From: Nitzschia sp. DOCU1
Lineage: Eukaryota > Bacillariophyta > Bacillariophyceae > Bacillariales > Bacillariaceae
Assembly (NCBI GenBank): GCA_951394045.1
Contig: OX595992.1
Coordinates: 2,046,001-2,110,000 of the forward strand
Reading direction: 5' to 3'
DNA length: 64,000 nt
Shown: positions 53,004-62,588 of the stretch, piece after piece
Position numbering within the stretch: the first letter of the stretch is position 1
How the letters are laid out: the number at the start of each line of letters is the position of its first letter
Made by a program: the position numbers and the translations under genes
The notes under the pieces: model-generated
Told to the model about the DNA's origin: nothing
The model's input: only the letters and a program-made list of their open reading frames with translations
The model's database searches: none

Positions 53004-54896
53004 CTAAATGAAGGCTACATTGGGTTGTTCAGTTATGGTTGCCAACACTTTTCCAATGAATGTACGAAATAAGTTGCCATCATTGTGCTCAAGGAGATAG
53101 CCATGCCTGACCAAACTTGCTGGGTGACCAGTGCAAAGATCCATATCCTGCCCTGCACAGCCGAAGTCAAGATGGTAGCCGCCATTTGCGCGAGATTTGC
53201 CAGAAGCCGGACGCTGCAGGAGAACTGCAAAGAGTTGTTCCAGAGGAAACTTGAACAGGTCTCCAGAAAAGTTTTGATCGTAGATTTCCGACTTGGGACG
53301 AACGACAACTAGCCGGCCGGGATAAACCTGCTCTGTCCCATGTGGCATCAACCAAGTACTGGCACCAGAAGTTAGGTGAAGAGGATGTGACGTTTGGAAT
53401 GAGGTCGGGAAGAAGGGACCGACATTTTCAAACTGGTGGAGGACGCTGTGTAGGCCAAAAGTTAGATACACCTCCATGACGTTGTGGTAGAGGAATAATG
53501 AGTGCCCCCCTGGTAGGTGGAGGGCAAGTCGGTGGTTGATGCTGGCGACCTCATCCATGGTCGCCAGACGCAAAATCATGTTGGCTGAGTTGGGCACCGT
53601 TGAAAGGGATAGGCGCCAGCAGACCGCGTGTTGTTCTTCCTCGTCCGGGATGCTGGTGCTGGCGGCAACATTGCTGTGGGGGTGGGGTATAGTCAATTTG
53701 CCCTCGTCGCCTGGCTTGTAGAAGGAGTGGCTACTCTGTAGGAGGGCCACCACTGAGCGGGGAGGAGTGGGATTTTGCTCATGGATGACACTGGAATGGT
53801 TGACAGCGGCATCGACTGGGTTTGAAGGATTGCGGTTTGATAGAGGAGCTCGCTTCCTACTAGATGCAAGGGCGTTGTCCATCTTGCTTAGGTGCATCCA
53901 TGCCACATACCGTAGCAAGATGCGACTGCGAGATATGGAGCTGTTATTCTTGGACGAATGCAGATTGCCCCGGATGAAGCTGGCTCGAAGATCCGAGTTG
54001 AGAGAATCAAGGTAGCTGCTAAAATTCTTTTTAGAATTCAACTTGCTGCAGTTGCTATCATCGCCGTCGCCGTTGCTATCGTTGCCGTCGCTATCGTCAT
54101 CACCCTGATGGATGTCTCCCCTATTGTTCCCGTTGCTATCGTCACCATCGCTCTCGTTGCCATCGTTGTTGAGTTTGGACCACTTTCCATGGAATGGCAG
54201 TGACTGACCCATTCGCTTCCTTTGTGGCTTGCTTGTTGGAAAAAGGTCGGAGGAGTGTAGGATCCGGAACAACCTATCCATCATGTAGGATATACGGCGA
54301 TAATTGGCCGCACCCTCTGTGCCCAATATCTCCAGACAGTCGTTGATCCTGGAATAGGAAATGGAGACAACACCATTTTCTCCCACTATGGCATTCCAGC
54401 CACGAAGATGGAGGAATTTGGTGAGGGTCTTGATTCCCAGTTCCAACTGAAAGATGGAGCATAGGTAGAGTGCATCACGGAAGAAGTGATGGACCTTGCG
54501 CCAGCTGAAACAATTAACCGACGCCACAATCAGCCGGTCAGAGGGTTTGTTCTGAAGAACGGCAAGCAAAGTGCTTGACTGCTTCTTGTCGGAACTTGTT
54601 TCTACAACTCGCTTGTAGGAATGCGAGAGAATGAAATCTTCCGTGCCATTGGAGAAAAGTTTAACCTTTCCCTGAAGAAGAGAGTTGTTGTGTAGCTCCT
54701 CTGCCGACCAGAGATTGAGGATCTTCTGGCCAACAACAGAGGGGATGACGGGAGACGACAATTTTGGGGCCTTTTTTGACTCCTTTGGCCCACCGGGACG
54801 AAAGCAACCATCGCAAAGAAGATCACCATGTAGCGCGAGGGCTTCTTCGAATGCTAGGTTGAGGTTGTATCGTAGGGTGGTGGTGGAAGTTACCAT
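53004..54896 (-). CDS. Unrecognised 630-aa protein with Asp/Asn-rich linker
   Basis: Single-exon frame of 630 aa beginning MVTSTTTLRYNLNLAFEEA. Residues ~50-230 look like a folded helical domain (CFSWRKVHHFFRDALYLC, then RGWNAIVGENGVV). Residues ~245-300 are a low-complexity run of Asp, Asn, Gly and Ser (DGDDSNGNNRGD type). Residues ~430-630 form a second domain with beta-rich, His/Cys-containing segments (HAVCWRLSLS, HLPGGHSLFLYHNVMEV, YHLDFGCAGQDMD). I know no family that matches. The second half resembles a capping or ligand-binding beta domain, but I cannot name it. Its position between inverted copies and close to the dioxygenase candidate suggests an accessory or mobile-element gene (inference). 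Confidence 0.65.
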   Translation of the reverse strand: MVTSTTTLRYNLNLAFEEALALHGDLLCDGCFRPGGPKESKKAPKLSSPVIPSVVGQKILNLWSAEELHNNSLLQGKVKLFSNGTEDFILSHSYKRVVETSSDKKQSSTLLAVLQNKPSDRLIVASVNCFSWRKVHHFFRDALYLCSIFQLELGIKTLTKFLHLRGWNAIVGENGVVSISYSRINDCLEILGTEGAANYRRISYMMDRLFRILHSSDLFPTSKPQRKRMGQSLPFHGKWSKLNNDGNESDGDDSNGNNRGDIHQGDDDSDGNDSNGDGDDSNCSKLNSKKNFSSYLDSLNSDLRASFIRGNLHSSKNNSSISRSRILLRYVAWMHLSKMDNALASSRKRAPLSNRNPSNPVDAAVNHSSVIHEQNPTPPRSVVALLQSSHSFYKPGDEGKLTIPHPHSNVAASTSIPDEEEQHAVCWRLSLSTVPNSANMILRLATMDEVASINHRLALHLPGGHSLFLYHNVMEVYLTFGLHSVLHQFENVGPFFPTSFQTSHPLHLTSGASTWLMPHGTEQVYPGRLVVVRPKSEIYDQNFSGDLFKFPLEQLFAVLLQRPASGKSRANGGYHLDFGCAGQDMDLCTGHPASLVRHGYLLEHNDGNLFRTFIGKVLATITEQPNVAFI

Positions 54897-55666
54897 GGTG
54901 ACGATGTAAATGGAGGTGGTAGGAATTATGGGGCGGTACTGAACTCAGGTAGAAAAAGTTGTAGCAAGAGCCCATAGAGAGGCGCAAAACACGGGATATT
55001 CTGTTTTTAAATGGTGTCTCGCTACTACTTTTTCTACAGTGCTACAGTACTGGGAAATATCCCCACCCATGCAATTTTGTGAGTGGCCCAAGTTCTGCAT
55101 TCGTGGTGGGAATTCGGGGCGTTCCTGGTAGGAGTATTTCACGCGTAGAATGACTACTATGTTACTTGTAGATCAGACAAAATATTTAGGGCCAAGGTGG
55201 TAAAGTGCCACTTGGAAGGGGGAGTCCAATGGACGGATGGCAAACTCTGGTTTTGAGTGGAAAATAGGCAGAGAATTTTGTGCTTTCTGCATGAATGGGG
55301 AAGGGCCCCATAAGAATGGATGATTTGCCGCTGGCGATCTTTCCATTCCTTATTGGAATGGAGAAGTCCTGTTCGACTCTGCAATTTTGTGTACATAATT
55401 TTGATATTCTTGGGGAATGTTGAAGTTCAATTTCAGGGTTAATTTTTTGAGGTCAAAATTCGCCATCGGTCCCCATGATGGATGACGTGCGCGGGACTGG
55501 TGCGTGCCCGGCATGATTATATCCAGCCTTAATTTAGAGATGCCCCATCAGAACCCGTTTTCTGGGGGTCCAGATGACTTTTTCATGGCGATGAAAGATT
55601 AAGATATACTGCTAATAGTGAATAATGAAATTTCTATTAATGAGCTACATTTGACTATTTGTATTA
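54897..55666. other. Gene-poor stretch
   Basis: No supported gene. One short motif (gggggtc... atgactttttca, 55565-55585) recurs at 56686-56707. Confidence 0.35.
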
Positions 55667-55873
55667 TCAGGTTTCATTTAGTGAAACAAAAAAGGAAAGG
55701 ATTGAAGATTGGGTGCCCTTCTTGACCCCCTGTTTGGCATCTCTCTTGGCCTTGTTGTTGAGACGTTCGGTGATCTCTAGGAGTTCTCTGGCTTTGACTT
55801 CATCCTCTGTTGGCTTGGGTGGTAGTTTGTGTACTTCCCGCCAGCATATGTCACAGTCGCAGTGAACTTTCAT
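55667..55873 (-). CDS. Short ORF: Cys/His cluster plus PIP-box-like C-terminus
   Basis: 68 aa from the ATG at 55873, and open about ten codons further upstream as CTQRADCH. It starts with a Cys/His cluster (CDCDICW, together with the upstream CH), continues as a charged helix (EDEVKARELLEITERLNNKAK) and ends TQSSILSFFVSLNET. QSSILSFF fits the PCNA-interacting-peptide pattern Q-x-x-(I/L/M)-x-x-F-F. This could be the last exon of a longer, possibly mobile-element gene. Expression and family are unknown. Confidence 0.35.
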   Translation of the reverse strand: MKVHCDCDICWREVHKLPPKPTEDEVKARELLEITERLNNKAKRDAKQGVKKGTQSSILSFFVSLNET

Positions 55874-55910
55874 ATGACAATCGGCTCGTTGTGTACATCA
55901 GCACTGTGGC

Positions 55911-56083
55911 TCAATCTGGAGAAAGTCGTGCCAGCACAGCTACACCAACCATAACAGTCAATCTAGTCAAAAATGCATGCAATCACACCACTGTACCCTC
56001 CATTGCGCCCTTTTAACTGAAAAATGGCTCAATCTGGAGAAAGTCACGCCGGCACAGCCCCACCGACCATAACAGTCAATCCT
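55911..56083 (+). repeat. Tandem duplication with ~119-bp period
   Basis: The ~53-bp segment beginning ctcaatctggagaaagtc and ending aacagtcaatc occurs at 55911 and again at 56030 with about six substitutions. Confidence 0.7.
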
Positions 56084-56227
56084 CCCATTAACCACCAGGA
56101 TCGCGTAAAGCTTGCCGATCCGGACAATTTTTACCCCATCCTGGCCGGCTGTGGGGAAAAGGGGGAGGGCGGTGCACTGCAGGTGCACCGAAGCATCAGG
56201 AAAGGGAAAATATGGGGGTACCCATAA
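56024..56227 (+). CDS. Possible 5' fragment of a repeat-encoded protein
   Basis: 67-aa frame, MAQSGESHAGTAPPTITVNP, then INHQDRVKLADPDNFYP. It overlaps both the tandem duplication and the right 41-bp inverted copy, so its beginning exists twice here and its KLADP segment exists again inverted at 50.6 kb. It may be the start of a gag-like or other element gene; it is short and the function is unknown. Confidence 0.25.
   Translation: MAQSGESHAGTAPPTITVNPPINHQDRVKLADPDNFYPILAGCGEKGEGGALQVHRSIRKGKIWGYP
56082..56122 (-). repeat. 41-bp inverted copy, right
   Basis: Reverse complement of 50609-50649 with no mismatch; flanking sequences on both sides differ. Confidence 0.85.
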
Positions 56228-57096
56228 GTACCCCCCATTTTTCGCTTACATATGGTCATTTTCCCCCATATCCATAGCAATTTTCCCCCTCACTATAGGC
56301 ATCCCCCCCAAGTAAGTATGATCCCATTCACTAACCCTCTCACCCCATTGACAAATGCACACTTTTGCAATCACCAAAGGAACCCCTCCTTTGGGACCCC
56401 CCCAATTGCCATTTCCCATTCAGTCGACAACCAACATGGAATCAACCCCCCATTGTCGACACCTAATACTCCCTTTTCAACATTCCAATCCACCGTTCCC
56501 CACCCTCACCCCCTCCCTCTACAACTTTTCCATTACGGACACCAAATCGTAATGACATTCGACCCGCAGCACCAACGCCCAAAAATTGGGGAATCCGCGA
56601 GGACTATCATCAATTGACTTCCTTCCGCCAAAGCGAGAATGCTGGTTACCCCGAATGACTCATTTGACCACCGTCAACGGGCGCAGGGGGTCAAAATGAC
56701 TTTTTCACCAATCGCTGTTAGGAGGGAACGAAAGAGGTTACCAGATAGCCACTAACCTGAAGATCTCTATAATACGAAGTTTGCAGGACAACTGTCCTGC
56801 AGTACATATGCCCATGACTCGACAGTTTTGGAGTTGCAATAGACTGACTCGAGTAAGTTGGGCAGCAGTCAATTGAGTCACAAATGAAAGTCGTGTGAAA
56901 AGTGCACTCTGTGATATGGTCAAAATCGATATCACATCACACTTCATCTAGCTATTCCTATTCCAAGACGTTCCTACGTTTAGAGGTCTCCAAATAATAG
57001 CTCTTTGATTATAATTTGTCGCTAGTATTGGGTTCTCAAAGTCATTTTTGTTGTTCACTTAGCCGAGGCTCTCTGACTGCCCCAATACAAGTCGTT
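56228..57096. other. Gene-poor stretch
   Basis: C-rich on the plus strand from 56230 to 56600, with a 9+2+9 palindrome at 56782-56801. No supported gene. Confidence 0.35.
56782..56801. repeat. Perfect-arm palindrome TGCAGGACA/TGTCCTGCA
   Basis: Two 9-bp arms flank the 2-bp centre AC. A related sequence, caggacagttgtccag, occurs at 57999-58014. Confidence 0.7.
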
Positions 57097-57906
57097 CTAC
57101 ATCAAAAAGCGGGATGTATTATTCATACCACTTGCAGTACCCATGACAGAGGAATAGAGGAAGACTACCGTCACCCTAGAAATCCCGCCGGAATGATTGT
57201 AGAACATTATTTTCGAAAATTGACCATCGTCTAACAACACAGTCACAGCGTTACCACCAAGATGGTTGATTGTAGAGTCCCACGACCTTGCCATAGTCTC
57301 CAGTGTCCTTGAAATCACTTGGCAAACCAAAGGCAGTGTCGTAATGGCTTCTGAGGATGATAATAGTCACAAGACAAAGTTTCAATAAAAATAAAGGCGG
57401 CATTAGCGTCACGAATCTTCATGACTAGAACGTATTCAAGAGGTCACTTACCATTCAAACCTCCCCCTGCGAGTGTACTGCAAGGAAAACTTGGAACATT
57501 TGTTAGCCAACTAGTAAAATATTAAAGAAAATGGCACGATGTCTGCTAGCATCTGTTTTGCACAAATGCCTCGGTGTGGTTCTGTCATGAGAAGAAACAA
57601 GGCCAGTAAGAGCTTTACAAAAGATCAAAAACCATAGACGTCTCTAAAATAATACGAATGATAACTTACCTGGTTTGTTCCTTCTGAATCGTCCTCTAAC
57701 GAATGATAGCTGCGTCACCAGCCTCGTCGACCAGCGAGGAATTTTCATCAAATCCTGGCCTCGTGCAATTAGAACCGTTCTCTGCCAAAACCAGCTGCAA
57801 TAACCAGAGAAGCGGCTCAAATAGGCTTCGATGAGTTGTTGAGCGATTGCAACAAACGGCGGTAACAAATACTTACTACAGCACTTGCAATCGTTGACGC
57901 CGTCAT
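57097..57906 (-). pseudogene. Decayed four-exon gene
   Basis: Minus strand. An ATG at 57906 and four exons bounded by good splice sites are visible: 57906-57877, 57794-57670, 57477-57452 and from 57350 down to 57097, with introns of 82, 192 and 101 nt, three of them starting GTAAGT. Exon 2 reads LVLAENGSNCTRPGFDENS and so on, well formed, then meets an in-frame TAG near 57698. Past the stop the frame stays open through exon 3 (TLAGGGLN) and exon 4 to 57097, about 144 codons in all. One early stop in an otherwise intact spliced frame suggests a pseudogene; alternative splicing is possible. No family recognised. Confidence 0.35.
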
Positions 57907-58086
57907 TGTGTTTTTGTGGCCAAAAGATGCACGTGGCCGATCACGGGAGGTGCACGCAGGTCATTGAAAAAGTGAGTCATTGGAGTCCAAAATCTTGGCA
58001 GGACAGTTGTCCAGTAAAAAATTCTAAAAAAGCTTGAAAGACCGATTTCACGCAATATTACATAGAGGGGTCAATTCTGTCTTTTC

Positions 58087-58150
58087 AACTTTTACGGGAC
58101 GTTTTGTCCTGCATTTCTCGTGAGGATCACGGATTGTGTCCCGTAAAGTT
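58087..58150. repeat. Inverted repeat, 13-14-bp arms
   Basis: Arms aacttttacgggac (58087-58100) and gtcccgtaaagtt (58138-58150), one base different in length, with a 37-bp loop. Could form a hairpin. Confidence 0.55.
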
Positions 58151-58338
58151 GGGAGAATCTCGATGCTAATCATAGCCTATCCAGTGCACGTGCCTTGACC
58201 ACCTTTTCCCGCCTTTTCTGCGAGCCTGCCAATATCCATTTGTTACTTTCTGTTGCATCCAAAGATGGCTCACCCGGTGCGCAATTCGAAACTCTCCCCT
58301 AGCTTACTCGCTGCTCCTTGGCTCATTATTTAGTGATT

Positions 58339-58735
58339 GGAGGAAATTGCGTGACTTCTAAAATGCTAAAATGCTAAACTTTAGCCAATCAGCGTGCAGG
58401 ATTTTTGTTCCACAGCCGATACTTCTCTTATGACACAACTTCAACCACAAGCACTGCTCTTTTTGGTCCCACGACCAGCACAGTGTTTCCTTCCAGTATA
58501 CCGGTGCTGCCTGCATTGCTAACATTGTTGTCTCGGCATTGCTTTCCAGCATGATAACGAGCAGTAGAGAGAGACATACCATAGTAATGACATCCCATCA
58601 CGGTGACGGTGACTGATCACGCGCCTGACAGTTTAGAAGTTTGGAAGTGATGGAATTTTTTGCATAACTTCTAAAAATATGGGCCTGTCGCAGTGCGATT
58701 TATTTTAGCATTTTAGAAGTCATGCAATTTCCTCC
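58339..58735. mobile_element. MITE-like element, 34-bp terminal inverted repeats
   Basis: Ends 58339-58372 (ggaggaaattgc...) and 58702-58735 are inverted copies with 33 of 34 bases identical. The enclosed 397 bp has no transposase frame. The flanking bases do not show an unambiguous target-site duplication, so the superfamily is undecided. Confidence 0.65.
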
Positions 58736-59100
58736 ATTGTCACGTTTCTCATCTTTGGCTGATATTAGCACTCAAAACCGTGGCATGATGACAGTGAAGA
58801 GACATTGGTGCAAAGTTATTTAGGAATATATTATATATGCCCTTCCTGTGATGTTGCATGCGACACCAAAATGGCCGCTATTGAATTGCTCGTACCAGAG
58901 TGCGCGCGATATTTTTAATAAAGTGGCCGTGGACTCTTTAGATTCCGTTTTATGGGGATGGTTCTCTCCCAATTCACAATTCAACATCATGCTACCAAAT
59001 ACCCATTTCCATGTCTTGTGATCACACACACATATTCGACCTTCGGGGATGAACTGGCTCCATGAAGTCATTGCTGAACCACCCGTCCCATCGTTTAGCA

Positions 59101-59445
59101 GAGAACTTGCCAAGATATTTGATTCCGATGACAACAATGATTGGCATACCATATTTGTTGTGGAAGGCATACTCATGTACTTGGACCAGGGCAAGTGTTC
59201 GGCCATTCTTGAGGCATGCATGTGCCGAGGCGGCGCGGGGAAGTGCTCCCTTGTGCTTTGCTGACCATCTATTTGATATCATGGATTGTAATCTGGCATT
59301 GGTCCAAGAGCAACTCGCCCAGACAGGGTGGATGCTTTGTGAATGGGTGCCAAGTCCTACTGCTAAGGCGAAGCACATGGGAATTACAAGGCTGTCACCA
59401 CAAAGACAAACAGAATGACAAACTTAACATGTGTGTGGATTCGAT
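59101..59445 (+). pseudogene. Truncated, frame-broken copy of the LCMT-type methyltransferase gene
   Basis: Corresponds to about 48146-48515 of the gene at 47304-48479, in the same orientation. It covers the C-terminal third, starting near the DKIF segment and running past the parent stop into the 3' flank (both end with a similar atg.gtgtggattc). The copy contains EGILMYLDQGKCSAIL, then a small deletion where the parent has an Ala-rich stretch, which shifts the frame and yields a stop at TGA near 59262. The rest stays recognisable in another frame (FDIMDCNLALVQEQL). It lacks the SAM-binding half and cannot be active. Confidence 0.85.
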
Positions 59446-59852
59446 GACAAGATGATGGAAGGGAAAACCTTTTTATGGGTGTCATTCCATGACACCTCCA
59501 GTCTACAGTATGGTCCAGCAGCTGCAGCTCAAGAGTGAATGCCGATCTGCGCAGTGCATCCTCCTTTCCTGTGCTTTTCCAGAACCTCATTTCAAATGCC
59601 ACCAATGACCTGGGCAATTTGACAATTCACTTGCACTGCTGCTTTACCTTTGACCTGGCTGACCGATCCACCATGGTAAACCAGTGTGATGAAATATTCC
59701 AGCTGCTGCAATTCGGCATCATGCTTGTGCAAGATGGCAACAAAGGCTGCAAACAATTGTTCGCTTTTGTTTGTGATTAGTTGGCTCCAACACTGGACAT
59801 CAACAATGGTTTCAAAAAGATGAGGGGCCATCATTGCTCCTTGGTAGGCATC
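59446..59852. other. No supported gene
   Basis: Overlapping ~80-codon frames occur on both strands without domain signal. The left LTR begins at 59853. Confidence 0.35.
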
Positions 59853-60311
59853 TGCACTATGCTGAAAGTACGATGAAAAAGTTGTAGTGGAAATAATTTG
59901 TGAGATCTAAAGTTATTGCTGATTCTATCGCTCCTAGACCACCGGAGTCTTTCCTCAATGCATCCTGTATGCGTTGGATGCAACTCCCACCAATCTAGCT
60001 TCTTAGATCTCTTCAAGGTCTTATAGCTAGCTACCGTTGGAGCTTCTATTCCAGTAGTAAACGTCAACGGCTCGCCGTGCTCGCAACTGTTGTCGTCATT
60101 GCTCATCAGCCGTGCCGGCCTTGCCCGTCCGTCCGTGCGTCCACAGACGTTCGACCAAGTCAACGTCAGCCAGGTATGTATCTAAGGTATGTTGGTACTA
60201 CACGTAGGCCATTGTGTGTACTCATTGTTCGAACATTCTAACATTGCAATGTTACAACATTCTAACGTTCTAACTACTTGTTAGATAATAAGGCGCGATC
60301 GGCATTCTGCA
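59853..60311 (-). repeat. LTR at the left end (3' LTR)
   Basis: Begins tgcactatgctgaaagtacg. The inner boundary is uncertain; 60311 is chosen because the sequence then starts and ends TGCA, a TG...CA layout. A purine tract next to it is not clear. Confidence 0.6.
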
Positions 60312-60380
60312 TGTGCGCTATGTTTTTGTAAGTGAGTGGAAATGCGTCGCGCGGTAATTCGTTGCCCCCAAAAAACTCAT

Positions 60381-62588
60381 TTAAGTGCGATTCGGGGAAA
60401 GCTCTATCATCGAGATAAGTCGACTAAGTGCGTCCGCAACGACGTTATGTTCGCCCTTGATGTAGACGAGTTCGGGGCCAAACTCCTCGATTAAGAGGCG
60501 CCAACGCATGACGTGCTCCGTGTTAAATTCTTTATACGTAAGATTTTTATGGTCTGTGAAGACTCTGATTCGCTGTCCCAAAAGGATAGTGCAAAATTCC
60601 TTAAGTGTTTCGACGATAGCTAAAAGCTCTCGTTCCGTCGTAGTATAGCGCGTTTGCGCCGGGTTCAATTTTCGACTATAGAACGCGATCGGTTTCCCGC
60701 ATTGCGATAACACTGCACCTAGCTGAGTATGACTAGCATCGGTGCGTATTTCGAATGGTATGTTGAAATCGGGGTATGTTAGTAGTGTCTGCTTACTGAT
60801 GATTCATTTCATCGTGTCGAAGGCATTCTGCTCGACTGGACCCCATTGCCATTTGGCTTCTTTAGAAGAAGTTAGCGCACTCAGAGGGGCTAGAACTTCA
60901 GAGCGGCGAATCCACATGTCGCGATAGTAGTTAACTACACCTATGAACTTCTGTAGCTCGCGTTTGTTAGTAGGTGCCTTCATAGTGTGAATAGCTTCTA
61001 CTTTCTTTGCGACTGGTTGGATTCCGTCTCGCATTATCCAGTACCCAAGATACTCCAATTCGCCTCGGGCGAAGAAGGATTTTCGGGCATTCACCTTAAG
61101 ACCAGTGTCACGTAGACGTTTGAAAATGACTTCTAGTTTCTCTAGGTGGTCATTAAAATCACCCTTAGTTAGTTCTAGTAGATCGTTGATGTACACTCGT
61201 ACGTACTCTAGATCTTCAAAGAGGGGGCCCATTTTCTCTTGGAAAATGTCGGGACTATTTGAGAGCCCCATCAGCAAGCGCTGCATCTCATACTTACCCC
61301 AAGGGAGTACGATAGTGCATAGCTTTCTACTATCTGGGCTTAACTCTATATGGTAGTAACCCATGTTGAGGTCGAGACTCGTCGCATACTGAAAGCCTTC
61401 TAGCTTCATCAGTAAGTCCTGAATCTTCGGGATTGGGTACGGTTTACGTTTAATCCGTTTGTTCAATTCTCGGAAGTCGTTGATGAATCGAACTGTTCCA
61501 TCCTTTTTGGGGATGATAAAGGTGGGCGCACCCCATTCGGAGCAGTTCACCTTTTTGAGTACTCCGACTTGACAGAGTCGTTCGACTTCATCGCGGAGGG
61601 TACGCTCATACGCTTTTGGTACAGGGTACGCTCTAGCATGGTACGGCTTGGCACCTTCTACTAGTTCAATATCATAGGGGTCCCCACGCCATCGGCCGAG
61701 GGTACCATCGAATAGGGTCTGGTATTTTGTCAGTAGCTGTTCTAGCTTACTCTGCTCATCCTTACTAAGGTGAGTTTGCTCTCTAGTGATGCTACGTGCA
61801 TCGGCTTTCTCATACTTGGCGTCGAGAATTTCCTTGACGCGGTCCGACATCTCGTCGACGTGTCCACGTTCATGTACATGATACGACGTCGCCGTCGTCG
61901 CATCTATTTCTTTCATTGGCATACGTGCATTGTCCCATTCTACTTCCATAGCTTTGAAGTCGATCACTAGACCCAGCTCTTGCATGAGGTCTCTGCCTAT
62001 AATCATATCGTAGTTACCTAGATCATCCGCTAGGTGAAAGTCCCACTCAATCAATCGATCGTCGTGTAGTTCTGGTAGACTGAGTTGTGTGGTCACACGT
62101 TCAGTACACTTATAACTACCGCTCATAGTCGTGAATACAGTAGTCGCTTTTTGGGTCTTTATTTTTAGTTTACTAGCACTGCTCTTCTTCCAGAGACAGC
62201 CACTACCACCAGAGTCAAGCAGTGCCTTGACGGTTACTACTTGTTGCCGACGTCCACCCCGTTGGTTAACACGAGCAAATGTGATCGGCACGAGATGACT
62301 AGATTTTTGTCGTTTGTTTGAGCCTACAGTTCGACTACCTTGAATCGTGTTTAACAAATAGAGCTCGCGCTCGCGCTGTGCTTCCGCCAGACATGCATCG
62401 AGAGAGCTGAAACTTCGAGATTTCCTTGCGTCTGAATTTTGCAAATTTTGAGTTGCGCTTGAAACGCAATTGCTATTGTGAAATGATTCCATGTATTGGA
62501 CATCGTCCCTATGGGTAAAACTAGTGTAATCGTTCAATTTGCCACTATTATTATTATTGTATTCACACGTAGTCACCGGCTCACATTG
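60381..62588 (-). pseudogene. Broken pol: protease, reverse transcriptase, RNase H
   Basis: One minus-strand frame, downstream of the gag stop. The protease is LLDSGGSG (near 62215). Reverse transcriptase follows with FIIPKKDGTVRFINDFREL, ATSLDLNMGYYHIEL, LLMGLSNSPDIFQEKM and then YINDLL, where the first Asp of the catalytic pair is Asn (codon AAC, 61187-61185). A TGA at 60806-60804 cuts the frame just before RNase H (IRTDASH-type start, GAVLSQCGKPIAFYSRKL, TDHKNLTY, NVVADALSR). The stop at 60381 ends the frame with no integrase. The protein is expected to be inactive. Confidence 0.82.
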
